Origin: Spirochaetia bacterium
GTDB taxonomy: Bacteria; Spirochaetota; Spirochaetia; Treponematales; Treponemataceae
NCBI GenBank assembly: GCA_900767955.1
Contig: CAAGBC010000014.1
Location: forward strand, 1 to 64,000
Direction: 5' to 3'
DNA: 64,000 nt
In this document: one piece after another, positions 17,516-25,892 of the stretch
Numbering within the stretch: position 1 is the stretch's first letter
How the letters are laid out: each line of letters begins with the position of its first letter
Made by a program: the position numbers and the translations under genes
The notes under the pieces: model-generated
What the model was told of the DNA's origin: nothing
The model's database searches: none
The model's input: only the letters and a program-made list of their open reading frames with translations

Positions 17516-18315
17516 AAACAATAACTAGAAAGTCCATGCTATATAAAACGGATGTAGAATATGGCGATTATACAATGAATCATGTTCTCGGTTGTTTTCA
17601 TGGTTGCAAATTTCCGTGCTATGCCTATTTGATGGCCAAGCGTTTTGGAAATGTGAAATCTTATGAAGAGTGGTGTGAGCCAAAATTGGTAAGTAATACT
17701 CTTGAACTATTAGATAAAGAAATTCCTAAATTCAAAGAAAAGATAAAATCTGTTCAATTATGCTTTACGACAGATCCATTTATGGAAAACTATCCTGAAG
17801 TAGGAGAGATGAGCCTAAAGGCAATTAGAAAGCTTAATGAAGCTGACATTCAATGTAATGTACTAACAAAAGGTTTATTACCAATAGAACTGATAGATTT
17901 GTCAAAGAAAAATGAATACGGAATTACTTTAGTTTCTCTTTCGGATGATTTTAGGAAAGAGTTTGAACCAAATTCTATTTCCTATGATAAACGCGTTTCG
18001 GCATTAAAAAAATTACATGATTCCGGATGCAAAACGTGGGTAAGTATAGAACCTTATCCTACACCAAATATTATAAAACAAAATCTCTCGTTGATTTTAG
18101 AGAAAATAGGTTTTGTTGATAGAATTGTGTTTGGTCGAACGCATTATAACAAAATTGTATCCGAGTATAAGGAATATAAAGACTTTTATAATTCAGAAAG
18201 TGTTAAAGTGATAAAGTTCTGCAAAGAACATAATATTTCATGTCATATAAAGGACGGCACAATTACGACAAGCAAAGTTGCCAAAAGTCCAGAAGGCTGG
18301 GCGTCTGGCAGATAA
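17512..18315 (+). CDS. radical-SAM protein of the TcmP mobile pair
   Basis: A 267-residue SplB-like radical-SAM protein. The cluster motif is GCFHGCKFPCYAY near residue 28, a Cx3Cx3C spacing rather than the standard Cx3Cx2C. QLCFTTDPF and later SIEPYPTPN match the beta-strand motifs of this fold. Three Cys would hold a 4Fe-4S cluster that cleaves S-adenosylmethionine. It is translationally coupled to the TcmP-like gene, and the two probably act together on an unknown substrate, plausibly a nucleic acid or nucleotide. It is the last gene before the mobilizable element. Confidence 0.8.
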   Translation: MKTITRKSMLYKTDVEYGDYTMNHVLGCFHGCKFPCYAYLMAKRFGNVKSYEEWCEPKLVSNTLELLDKEIPKFKEKIKSVQLCFTTDPFMENYPEVGEMSLKAIRKLNEADIQCNVLTKGLLPIELIDLSKKNEYGITLVSLSDDFRKEFEPNSISYDKRVSALKKLHDSGCKTWVSIEPYPTPNIIKQNLSLILEKIGFVDRIVFGRTHYNKIVSEYKEYKDFYNSESVKVIKFCKEHNISCHIKDGTITTSKVAKSPEGWASGR

Positions 18316-18580
18316 TCCAAAAAGACAGAGTCTTGTTGGTGGGTGGTTTCGAAAGGGCAACATTGCCCTTTGCGGGTATCCAAAGGGCAGCGCCTTTTGG
18401 TGGCTATGAAGTGGAGAAAAAAAGCGGTGAAAACTTCCTTTTGGGGAAGTTTTCATTTGCCCGCGCTTTTCGCAACGGAATACGGCTGGTCAAGGCACGC
18501 TTCGCTCAAGGCCTTGAGACAGCCGTTTGGCAGGTTTGTTTTGTAATCCTGCCATAGCCAAGGGGTCGAGGGGATATGCC
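18316..18580. other. gene-free GC-rich block with three strong hairpins
   Basis: No coding frame is supported. Three near-perfect hairpins lie in a row: 18352-18360 with 18363-18371, 18380-18388 with 18392-18400 (one G-U), and 18429-18438 with 18445-18454. The composition shifts sharply to GC from the preceding AT-rich genes, which makes this the likely left margin of the mobilizable element. I could not identify a flanking attachment repeat. Confidence 0.5.
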
Positions 18581-18584
18581 CTCG

Positions 18585-18662
18585 CACAATAGAAGTTTGT
18601 AGCGGATTTTTTGTCAAAACGCGGACAAACTTCTATTGTGTTAGAACTTGGCTACAAGTTCT
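18585..18662 (+). other. oriT: putative MobV-type origin of transfer (oriT)
   Basis: A perfect 16-base inverted repeat (18585-18600 and 18625-18640, loop 24) is followed directly by TTAGAACTTG and a second perfect 8-base repeat (18643-18650 with 18655-18662). The junction reads TATTGTG-TTA, close to the TAGTGTG/TTA nic site of pMV158-type MobV oriTs as I remember it, which puts the expected nick between 18640 and 18641. A MobV-type relaxase gene is 1.6-2.7 kb away in the same element. Confidence 0.65.
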
Positions 18663-18748
18663 GGGTGTGCCCAAAGGGCTCTTTTTTATCGGTGAATTGT
18701 TGATTTTTCTGATAGCGTAACGTTGCCTTATCTCTGCAAAAACAAAAA

Positions 18749-18798
18749 AAGGCCAGACGACAGGCTTTCCGCAAAAAGGATAACTGTCATCTGACCTT
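18749..18798 (-). terminator. terminator of the mobilizable-element operon
   Basis: AAGGCCAGACGACAG (18749-18763) pairs with 18784-18798 at 13 of 15 positions. On the minus strand it is followed by a T-rich run (complement of 18741-18750), so it ends the leftward operon. Confidence 0.7.
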
Positions 18799-18856
18799 AA
18801 AAACTTATGTCATAGCTTGGAACTTGCCCCTGAAACAAAATGACATAAACCAATTT

Positions 18857-19564
18857 TTATCGTTCCATGTCATAATCCCGCTTGTGGAATTTCTTCTTAG
18901 TCTGCTCAGGCTCTTGGGCGATTGTTTCACTCAGAACTTTCAGCTTTGCATCCAGAAGCTTTGTAAGAACGATAGCTTGATTTCCCGCTTTACTGTTCAA
19001 CCATTTATCAACGTGTTCTGCATGACTTTTTGCCCATGGCTCATTTTTCAAAACAGAATCGAACTGCTTCAAGGCTGAGAAAAGTGCCTTGTTGTCTGGG
19101 TCATAAAAGGCGGTGTTCAAAACCGTCTGGATGCTCTGATAGGTCTGCGCTCTGCGTTCTTCTTCCAGAAAAGACTTGCTCGGATTTCTGACTATAAAAT
19201 CGATTTCTGCATCTTGGTTATCCCTGATAAAGTCAAATAAAAGTCGGTCATGCGTTTGTCTCTGCATCTCTTTCAGCAATTCGCATTTTCCGCTTTTAGA
19301 TATTCCATCAAGCGACTTTTTTACATCAGTGATTAAACTATCGGTCTTGTTTTTGAGAAGCGGTAAAGCTTCCTCTGGAATAGAAAGCTTATATTCTTCT
19401 TCCTCTTCCTCTGGCTCTAAATCAAAAAAATCAGAATAGAATTCTTCAAAATCCTTTTCGATTTGAGCATCTCTTTCAGCGCTCATTTTTTCATTCAGGT
19501 ATTCAACCCAATCTGAAAAATCCATACCTTGTGGAACATATCCACCGTTTGAAAAACTATTCAT
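18857..19564 (-). CDS. acidic helical protein of the mobilizable element
   Basis: I do not recognise this family. The start is set at the ATG of 19564 because GAGGAGTAC lies just before it, the same leader seen before the relaxase and excisionase genes. It gives 235 residues with a Glu-rich tract (PEEEEEEYK) at about 55-65, then mostly helical sequence and a basic end. It is the last gene of the leftward operon, 30 bases after the relaxase continuation. A role as an accessory mobilization protein is an inference from position only. Confidence 0.6.
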   Translation of the reverse strand: MNSFSNGGYVPQGMDFSDWVEYLNEKMSAERDAQIEKDFEEFYSDFFDLEPEEEEEEYKLSIPEEALPLLKNKTDSLITDVKKSLDGISKSGKCELLKEMQRQTHDRLLFDFIRDNQDAEIDFIVRNPSKSFLEEERRAQTYQSIQTVLNTAFYDPDNKALFSALKQFDSVLKNEPWAKSHAEHVDKWLNSKAGNQAIVLTKLLDAKLKVLSETIAQEPEQTKKKFHKRDYDMER

Positions 19565-19593
19565 ACTGTTGTACTCCTCTAAGATGTTGTGTT

Positions 19594-20316
19594 TTAATAT
19601 CCCCATCCGTCATCACGTCTTGAATGGGTCTTGTTTTTGCGTTCCTGAACTTTCGGAATTTCTTCTCTAATTTCACGAACTTCCTTAATCTGGCTGAGGG
19701 AGCTTCCTCTCATGCATTTTTCTACGTACTCGCCTAAGTCGGTGCAGTAGCTTTGCCTCATGTCTTCCGCAACAATCATCAGCTCATCTGGGGTCTTGTT
19801 CCAGAAGTGTTTTGCAAAATACTGCGCCTTATGAAGCCATCCGCAGAACTTTTCTTCAAGGCCGTTAAACCATTCGCAAAGGACTTTTCCATCTCTTCTT
19901 CTTGCCATAAGTCTTGCATCATCAAACTTTATGTAATCTGCAAAAGTGAAGTATGGGGTAGCCGCATTGTTGTTGACTTTCTCGGCCCTTTCTGCGAGTT
20001 CCTTAGTTCCCCTCAGCATCTGGTCTAAGGCTCTGTCTTTTTCTTCTACCTCCTTCTTTTTCTTTTTTAGCTTCTGTACGAACTTGTGAAGGGATTCGGA
20101 AGCGTGTTTTCTGGCATTCGATAAGAAAGTCTCTTTTTTTGTGACTTCTTCCTCGCACTCTTTTAACTCCTCTTCCTTGTCGCTCAGTTTGTATTCCTTG
20201 CGCTTAAAGTCGTACTCCTTCTGTTCGACATAAGCGTTATGTTCTTCCTTTGCTTGTTCAAGTTCCTTTACCGTCTGCGCATTCTGCTCAGCTTGTTCCG
20301 ATTCTCCTTCTCCCAT
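19594..20316 (-). CDS. probable C-terminal half of the relaxase, shifted out of frame
   Basis: The 240 codons begin with a long coiled coil (about 15-100, Glu/Lys heptads) and end in an unrecognised helical domain with FTFADYIKFDDARLM. The frame overlaps the relaxase end by 49 bases in the -1 frame. No ribosome-binding site stands before the first ATG, unlike the other genes of this operon, which all have GAGGAGTAC. I infer that this is the natural C-terminus of the relaxase separated by a frameshift, rather than an independent gene. Confidence 0.55.
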   Translation of the reverse strand: MGEGESEQAEQNAQTVKELEQAKEEHNAYVEQKEYDFKRKEYKLSDKEEELKECEEEVTKKETFLSNARKHASESLHKFVQKLKKKKKEVEEKDRALDQMLRGTKELAERAEKVNNNAATPYFTFADYIKFDDARLMARRRDGKVLCEWFNGLEEKFCGWLHKAQYFAKHFWNKTPDELMIVAEDMRQSYCTDLGEYVEKCMRGSSLSQIKEVREIREEIPKVQERKNKTHSRRDDGWGY

Positions 20317-21341
20317 TCAGCATTATCAGCGGATTCTTTTTGAACTTCCTTCAGGTCGTTTATAAGCCTTTCTGCAAGTGCGTGAACATCATGGTTAAGG
20401 TTCGGATTTTTTGAAAGAATGTAGTCTTCCGTTGTAAGATGCTCGCGCTTTTCATTCTTCTCTGTTATTTCAAAGCCATGTGAGCGTGCTATCTTTTTAA
20501 GCCGATTCCTCTGTGTATCAGTCCATTGCTGAAGATTTGTTACTACACGCGGTTTTGTAATTTTTTCGCCTTCTTCTGTTTGTTCTGGCTGCTCAAGCTT
20601 TTCTTCAAGCTTTTCAAAACATTTAAGACGCTCACTTAGCGGAACTTCTTCAAGCGTTGCGTTTTGCTTTCTTCTGCGCGGTTTCTTTCTCAGGCCGTAC
20701 ACTTTTTCTGCGACTTCTGGGTCTACCTCAATGTTTAAGATGCCTTGTTCCATTAAAGCACCATTCATAGAGTTTTGAATCTTCTGCCCGCGGTCGCATT
20801 TGTACGCAACGGGGATATAATCAAGATGCATGTGGGGCGCACCTTTTATAACTCCGCCATTTCCGTCACTGCGCATTTCATCCGCGTGGTAATAAGCGCC
20901 GATTACCTTCATGTTCGGATTCTTCTTCTGGAACTCTTCCAGAAATTCCTTGTAAATCTGCTTTCCGACTTCAAGGTCTGGAAAGCCGTCTTCACAATTT
21001 CCGATTGTAATTAAAGCTTCGCGAACGGGTACAAGAACTGCGGATTTCTTTACTTTCTCCCAATAAGTATTGAACTGCCGTTCCTTCTTTCTCTGCTTGG
21101 AGTTGTATTCCCTGAAAGCTTCACCAAAAATCTGTTCGTAGGCTTTTTTTGGTGGAATATCAATCCATGTTTCGTGAAGTCCGCCTTTTACGATGTGCTC
21201 TTGCTTGTCACAATATTTTGGGTCTCTGATATTGTGTTCTCGGCAAGCCTGATAAAGCTTACTTCGTTTTCTTCTGCTTGAATCAATTCCGTCTTCTTCC
21301 ATTCCGCCATTATGGAAAGATGCCGTATAGCTTTCGCTCAA
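20268..21341 (-). CDS. mob: MobV/Pre-family relaxase, N-terminal catalytic part
   Basis: The relaxase nicks oriT and carries the strand into the recipient. The signature APHMHLDYIPV (His170, His172, Asp174) is the MobV motif III that binds the metal, and AYYHADEM precedes it. The start is a TTG at 21341 placed seven bases after GAGGAG in the shared leader. At the C-terminus the protein runs into a coiled coil and ends in RMRRR, while the coiled coil continues in another frame (19594-20316), so a frameshift is likely. Mobilization would need a conjugation apparatus supplied in trans, as none is present. Confidence 0.8.
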   Translation of the reverse strand: MSESYTASFHNGGMEEDGIDSSRRKRSKLYQACREHNIRDPKYCDKQEHIVKGGLHETWIDIPPKKAYEQIFGEAFREYNSKQRKKERQFNTYWEKVKKSAVLVPVREALITIGNCEDGFPDLEVGKQIYKEFLEEFQKKNPNMKVIGAYYHADEMRSDGNGGVIKGAPHMHLDYIPVAYKCDRGQKIQNSMNGALMEQGILNIEVDPEVAEKVYGLRKKPRRRKQNATLEEVPLSERLKCFEKLEEKLEQPEQTEEGEKITKPRVVTNLQQWTDTQRNRLKKIARSHGFEITEKNEKREHLTTEDYILSKNPNLNHDVHALAERLINDLKEVQKESADNAEWEKENRNKLSRMRRR

Positions 21342-21430
21342 TGTTGTACTCCTCGGGCAGGCATTTTCTTTTGGCTTTTAGGGAATTAAGGCTTTTGGGT
21401 AAGCCTTAATTCCCGTCTTTCGTGGCGGTG

Positions 21431-22241
21431 TTACGCGCTCAGGGATTTTTCAAGGGCTTCAAGTGATACTCCCTTTCTAATTTCTGCGATAGCGTGGCGC
21501 ACACCTTTAGCAAAGGCCTCTTCCGTCAAGAAAGCTGCCTTTGCGTCTGGCTTTTCTTCCTCTGCGGTTGGTTCGGCTTTCTGCTCTGCTTCGGCCTTTG
21601 GTTCTGACGTTGGGGCGGTGGATACCTTCGGCTTTTCTGTCTTTGGCTTCTTCTCCTGAATCTGATTGAAAACCTGATTCATGCTCAATTCGTCTTTTTT
21701 GATGGCTTCTAACTGCTCTGGGGTGGCTTCCTTCAAAACGACTCTTGTTTTTTCAACGGTCTTTGAAGAAACTCCAATCTGCTTTGCAATTATTTCAGAT
21801 GCCTTTCCTTTTTCGCCTGACATGTGGCCTTTGCCTTTTTTCAAAATTGAAATTGGCGACTGCATCTAAAAGTGCCTGACCGCTGAGGTTTCTGCGGTTT
21901 ATCTGCTCTTTGATTGCAAAAGTCTTGGCTTCTTCCATGTTTGCAAAATTGTGAACGATGCAAGGAATTGTCTTGTTCCCTAAGCTTTCCCATGCGGTTT
22001 TGCGTGTGTGTCCGTCAATTAAGATGTATTCCTTTCCGCACTTCCAGATGTGGATTTCATGTCCTGACTTGAAGCCTTCTTCTTGCATGGACTTCTTCAT
22101 CTTTTCGAGTACGTCTTCTTCCATAACCAAAAGCTTCTGGAACTCTGGGATAAGAACAATGTCCTTGATTTTGAGAGTTTTCTTCTCTGAGATTTTCTGA
22201 ATGGTATCTTTTACCATGCTGATAATGTCATTAATTTTCAT
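21431..22241 (-). pseudogene. ParB-like nuclease-domain protein, frameshifted
   Basis: The N-terminal frame (22241 down to 21795) holds a ParB/sulfiredoxin-like domain with LIDGHTRKTAW. The C-terminal frame (to 21431) continues with an HTH (AKQIGVSSKTVEKTRVVL) and an Ala/Glu/Pro-rich linker. They join if one A is removed from the six-A run at 21836-21841 (minus strand GAAAAAAGGC). The internal ATG of the second frame has no ribosome site. So this is one ParB-like regulator or partition protein, about 269 residues, broken by a one-base insertion, unless the run is a sequencing artefact. Confidence 0.7.
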
Positions 22242-22326
22242 ATGTTTATTCTCTAGTTGTTGGTTTTATTAGATTCACCGACAGCCTGAATAATTAAGTC
22301 AGACTGCCAGTACCGATTTAAATTGT

Positions 22327-22524
22327 TTAAGCTGATTTCTGCAAGCGTTCAACGAATGCCAGAACATCAGATTTCTTGTACTTCCTGCGGCTTCCATCTT
22401 TGATTACCTTTTTTCTGAGCCATTCATAACGCTCTGCGGTAAAGAAAGATGATGAAGCGCATCTCAAGAACTCAATTACTTCTTTTTGAAGCAAGAGTTC
22501 TTCTGTTAATGCTTCTTTTTTCAT
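22327..22524 (-). CDS. xis: excisionase-like small HTH protein
   Basis: A 65-residue protein with FTAERYEWLRKKV and RKYKKSDVLAFVERL, the layout of MerR-like/HTH_17 DNA-binding proteins that act as excisionases. GAGGAGTAC lies before the ATG. It sits between the integrase and the ParB-like gene, the usual place for Xis. A weak hairpin (22561-22591) separates it from the integrase. Confidence 0.6.
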   Translation of the reverse strand: MKKEALTEELLLQKEVIEFLRCASSSFFTAERYEWLRKKVIKDGSRRKYKKSDVLAFVERLQKSA

Positions 22525-22596
22525 CTGCGGGTACTCCTCTTGTTGTAAATTTTTTATTTCAAACTGCCATATGCGAGGTTTATGACAGTTTAATTT

Positions 22597-23988
22597 TTAA
22601 GCAATTTTATTTTTGCTTTCACCAGTGCACGGAAGTAATTTTTGATTTTCTGGAAAATCGTCAATGATTGTATATTCAACTTCTTCGACAGCCAGTTTTT
22701 CAAAAATTGGTGCAAAAAGTTTTTCAGAAGTTTCAGCAATAGTCTTTAAGGCTGACTCTTTTTTGATATGATTTGCATAATGGGCAAAAATCTTATCACT
22801 TTTGTGTCCGGAACCTATCATACAGATTCTCTGGTCTCCGATTTCTGAAAGTGTTGCCGTACACCATCCATGCCTGAAGCTATGGAAACAAATCTTTTCA
22901 GGATCTGAATAACCAATTGATTTCAATGCCTCTCTCATATATTTAGCCTATGCATCAGCATCCATTGGTCTGTCAGCCTTTTTCTTACTGAAGAATACAT
23001 ATGCCGACAAATCCTGCTTCCATGGATTTTTCATTAGCTGCTGTATTATCATATTGCGCAGTTGCTGAGGAATTAAAATTTCTCTTTCATCTCCGTTTTT
23101 TGGAGACTTAAGGCCATCATATTTTCCCCATGAATGGCGGATGTAGATTCTGTCGTCCCCGATGTCCTGGGCTCTCAGTGCAGCAATTTCTCCCTGACGC
23201 ATTCCTGTGTAGCTTGCAATGAGGCATGCAAGTTTTGCCGCATCATTTTTCCATTTGGCAGCAAAAATGGCTCTTGTCTCTTCCATTGTGAGAATTGCTC
23301 TTTCTTTAGATTTTTCACAAGGTTTGATGATTCCGTCATAGCAGTTGATTTCAGTAAGCCCATGAAGAAATGCCCATTTCATTGAAACAGTCATTGCATG
23401 AATAATTGATTTCACGGATTTAGGTGCAAGTTTCTGAGTTGATTCAACTTCGTAGATTTTGTTGATGTCGTTACGGGTTATTTCTCCGAGAAGTTTTCCT
23501 TCAATGATTGGTTTCCAATAATTGATTATGATACGGGTCATTTTATTGGAATGTTTTTTGTGGAATGATTTGCCTCTAAGATGCAGTTCCCGAATATATG
23601 GCGATTTGTCATAATCCCAGAACTCAAGAAGGTACTCCATTGCATCACGCGCAGCTTTAGTCTCAGTACGGATTGCGGACTTGATGTAGTTGCGTTCTTT
23701 GAGAATGTTTATAATTTGATTGATTTCTGAATCAGAAAAATCATGTGTTTTAAGCTGATTCAAAATAGAAAGGGTATCAAGAGAAGTTTTGATTTCAGAT
23801 TTTTCTTTTCTTGAAACTCGTTTAGGGATAGCACCTGCTACAACCCATTCCATAACGACTTTTTCAGCCTCGGATTTGGATTCTTTTCCAGTGCTTTTGT
23901 TGTTAGAAAGACTTCCGTCTGAAAGTCTGATCTGCGCATACCAGTATGGCGAATTGCGCATTTTAAACAACAAATAGGATTTGTTCAT
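22597..23988 (-). pseudogene. int: tyrosine recombinase (integrase) with in-frame amber stop
   Basis: The phage-type integrase starts at the ATG of 23988, five bases after AAGGA. It has an N-terminal SAM-like arm/core-binding region and the first catalytic Arg in SYTGMRQGEIAAL. A TAG at 22948-22950 interrupts the frame after PMDADA; the same frame resumes and supplies the other catalytic residues, HSFRHGW (His and Arg) and the Tyr in HYANHI. A downstream ATG exists four codons later, but a fragment without the first Arg should be inactive. So it is either a recent nonsense mutant or depends on readthrough. Confidence 0.8.
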
Positions 23989-24271
23989 ATAGGTCCTTAT
24001 CTGGGCAGACAGGAACGCATAAATAATTTACAATATTATTAAGATTTTGTAAATGTTTTTCCCAAAGTCACTATTTTTACTTAAACTGCTTACTTAATAT
24101 GCCATTTTCTGTTTTTTTATGGTATAATTTAGTAAGCAATCTGATACTGTAATCCTTTATATATTAAGGAGTTACAGTATTCTTAGTCAAAACGAATATT
24201 TTTTACGAGGGGGCTTTTCGGGGTTCCGCCGTCTACCGCGGCTCCAAACCTTCGGTTCAGCTACGCTGCCC
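23989..24271. other. gene-free right margin of the element
   Basis: Contains the integrase leader, a TATAAT at 24123-24128, a hairpin ACTGTAA-T-CCTT...AAGG-AG-TTACAGT at 24146-24178, and a short GC-rich block (24201-24271) of the same style as 1685-1840. An attachment site for the integrase is expected here or just beyond; I could not pair it with a matching repeat on the left side. Confidence 0.4.
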
Positions 24272-24700
24272 CTACAATCCCTTGCCAAATAAAATCTCTT
24301 CAACCTTTTTTAATACATCTACATCCGCAGGAAGCCACTCCACGCTGTAAAGATTTTCAGAAGTTAGCCACTTTGCACAATCATGTTCCACAAGCGTAAT
24401 TTCCTGCTGCCCCAAAAGTTCACAAGCAAAACAATCCATAGAAAGATGGAACTTCGGATAATCGTATTCTATCGTGTGAATCTTTTTCCCCACCGAAATT
24501 TCCACAGCCAATTCTTCCTGAATTTCCCGAATCAATGCATTTTCAGGCAACTCCCCTTCTTCAATCTTTCCCCCAGGGAATTCCCATCCACCTTTAAAAT
24601 CACCATACCCACGCTGCGTTGCAAGAACTTGTTTTTGCGGAGTATCACGAAAAATGAGTGCTGCTACTACATGAATTGTTTTTAGTGCGGGGTTAGACAT
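24272..24700 (-). CDS. mutT: Nudix hydrolase, MutT-like 8-oxo-dGTP diphosphatase
   Basis: A 142-residue protein with the Nudix box GGKIEEGELPENALIREIQEEL-type spacing (G-x5-E-x7-REx2EE), preceded by GGWEFPGG. The length and the FPGGK and D-x-AKWL context match MutT/NudG-type sanitising enzymes, which hydrolyse oxidised (d)GTP. The ATG lies five bases after the stop of the DUF3427 fragment, so the two may be co-transcribed. Confidence 0.85.
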   Translation of the reverse strand: MSNPALKTIHVVAALIFRDTPQKQVLATQRGYGDFKGGWEFPGGKIEEGELPENALIREIQEELAVEISVGKKIHTIEYDYPKFHLSMDCFACELLGQQEITLVEHDCAKWLTSENLYSVEWLPADVDVLKKVEEILFGKGL

Positions 24701-24705
24701 TTGAG

Positions 24706-24957
24706 TTATCCTTCAAAGTAATTATATAAATTTTGGGGAACAGGTGTTTCCATATCAAATTGAATATTCACAACAGTTTCCCCAGATTTCATTGTTGTAT
24801 CTAAATAGGAATTATAATTCATTTTTCCAAGATAGTAAAAGTCCGTTCCTTCTGCATCATCTTTTTTTATAAAAAGCATTACACGAATGTTATTTCGTGG
24901 TTGATTAATAATCGTTGCAACTTCTTCAGATTCAGAAGTTCTGCGACTTCGGCTCAT
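24706..24957 (-). pseudogene. DUF3427 domain remnant
   Basis: The 83 codons match the C-terminal DUF3427 domain of a helicase/defence family: SWMSRSRRTSE, then TDFYYLGKMNY and ending FDMETPVP. The homologous sequence continues upstream of the first ATG (TIFSW), so the true gene was longer and has been truncated on the 5' side, or it starts at a non-ATG codon. No helicase motifs remain. Stand-alone DUF3427 proteins next to Nudix genes may occur elsewhere, so a function is not excluded. Confidence 0.55.
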
Positions 24958-25122
24958 CCAACTAAAAATAGTATTATCTATGATTATGAGAAATAAAACC
25001 AGATTGCAAACTTTGTAAAAGGTGATTTCCGTCGATACTTTTTTGATACTTTAAACGAACGTTTTTTGTGGCAGGTCACTTAATCTATACTTGACTTCTG
25101 TGTAAAAATGAACGATATTTTA

Positions 25123-25140
25123 TTCGTAAAATATTACGAA
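25123..25140. promoter_or_regulatory. palindromic operator of the Phd/RelE operon
   Basis: TTCGTAA-AATA-TTACGAA is a perfect inverted repeat 25 bases before the antitoxin start, just downstream of a TTGACT (25091-25096). This is where an autorepressing antitoxin would bind. Confidence 0.65.
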
Positions 25141-25165
25141 ACTTTTTAAGAAAAAGAGGTTTACT

Positions 25166-25411
25166 ATGCCTTGTATAAAACCTGTGTCAGATTTACGAAA
25201 TTATAATGAAGTTCTTCAAAATGTAACTGAAGATTCTCCTGTATTTTTAACAAAAAATGGGCGAGGAACTTATGCAATTCTTACTATAAAGGAATATGAA
25301 AAACTGAGTGCTACTGTAAAACTATTCTCTGAACTATCAAAAGGGGAAGAAACTGCAAAAGAAAAAGGTTGGATTGATTCCAAAGATGTAAAAGAAATTT
25401 TGGGATTATAA
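25166..25411 (+). CDS. Phd/YefM-family antitoxin
   Basis: An 81-residue protein with the Phd/YefM N-terminal DNA-binding fold: KPVSDLRNYNEVLQ, then SPVFLTKNGRGTYAILTI. The acidic, flexible C-terminal third would wrap the toxin. AGAGG precedes the ATG. Its TAA is directly followed by the toxin ATG. It should neutralise the RelE/ParE-like protein and repress the operon through the palindrome upstream. Confidence 0.88.
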   Translation: MPCIKPVSDLRNYNEVLQNVTEDSPVFLTKNGRGTYAILTIKEYEKLSATVKLFSELSKGEETAKEKGWIDSKDVKEILGL

Positions 25412-25723
25412 ATGGAATACAACATAAAACTTTCCCCAAAAGCAATTGAAGATTTACAAGAGATAAAATCGTATATCGAAAACGATTTGCAAAATCCAAT
25501 TGCAGCCAAAAATACACTTAATAAAATTATTTCAACATATGAAGATTTATCAATTTTTCCAGAAAGTGGAATTCCTGTTCAAAAATATGTCCCATTTGCA
25601 ACTGATTATCGTTTTGTTCTTGCAAATAATTATTCTATTTTTTATAGAATTTCAAACGAAGATATATTAATTATAAGAATTCTTTATTCAAAACGTGATT
25701 TTTTAAACATTTTGTTTTCCTAA
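25412..25723 (+). CDS. RelE/ParE-superfamily toxin
   Basis: A 103-residue protein with KLSPKAIEDLQEIKSYI at the N-terminus and DYRFVLANNYSIFYRI and RILYSKRDF in the core, the pattern of ParE/RelE toxins. RelE members cleave mRNA on the ribosome, ParE members poison gyrase; the YSKRDF end is commonest in the ParE-like branch paired with Phd antitoxins. It abuts the antitoxin gene with no gap. Confidence 0.87.
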   Translation: MEYNIKLSPKAIEDLQEIKSYIENDLQNPIAAKNTLNKIISTYEDLSIFPESGIPVQKYVPFATDYRFVLANNYSIFYRISNEDILIIRILYSKRDFLNILFS

Positions 25724-25892
25724 AAAATATCTCAAGATCTAAAATTGCCCTGACTTATTAGAACCAACTCTTTTGATTTTTTCTTATTATAAACCATGCA
25801 ATTTTTCAAAGATTTGAAATAGAATAACAAAATCTATCCAAAAACAAAGAAATGTGCTATATTAAAAATGATTGATAAAAGGAGGTATGAAC

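Noticed and set aside
18238..18557. Overlapping short frames in the GC-rich block before oriT
   Set aside because: They run through back-to-back hairpins on both strands and have no start signals.
18316..24271. Prophage
   Set aside because: There is an integrase and excisionase, but no terminase, capsid, portal or tail gene; the oriT and MobV relaxase point to a mobilizable element instead.
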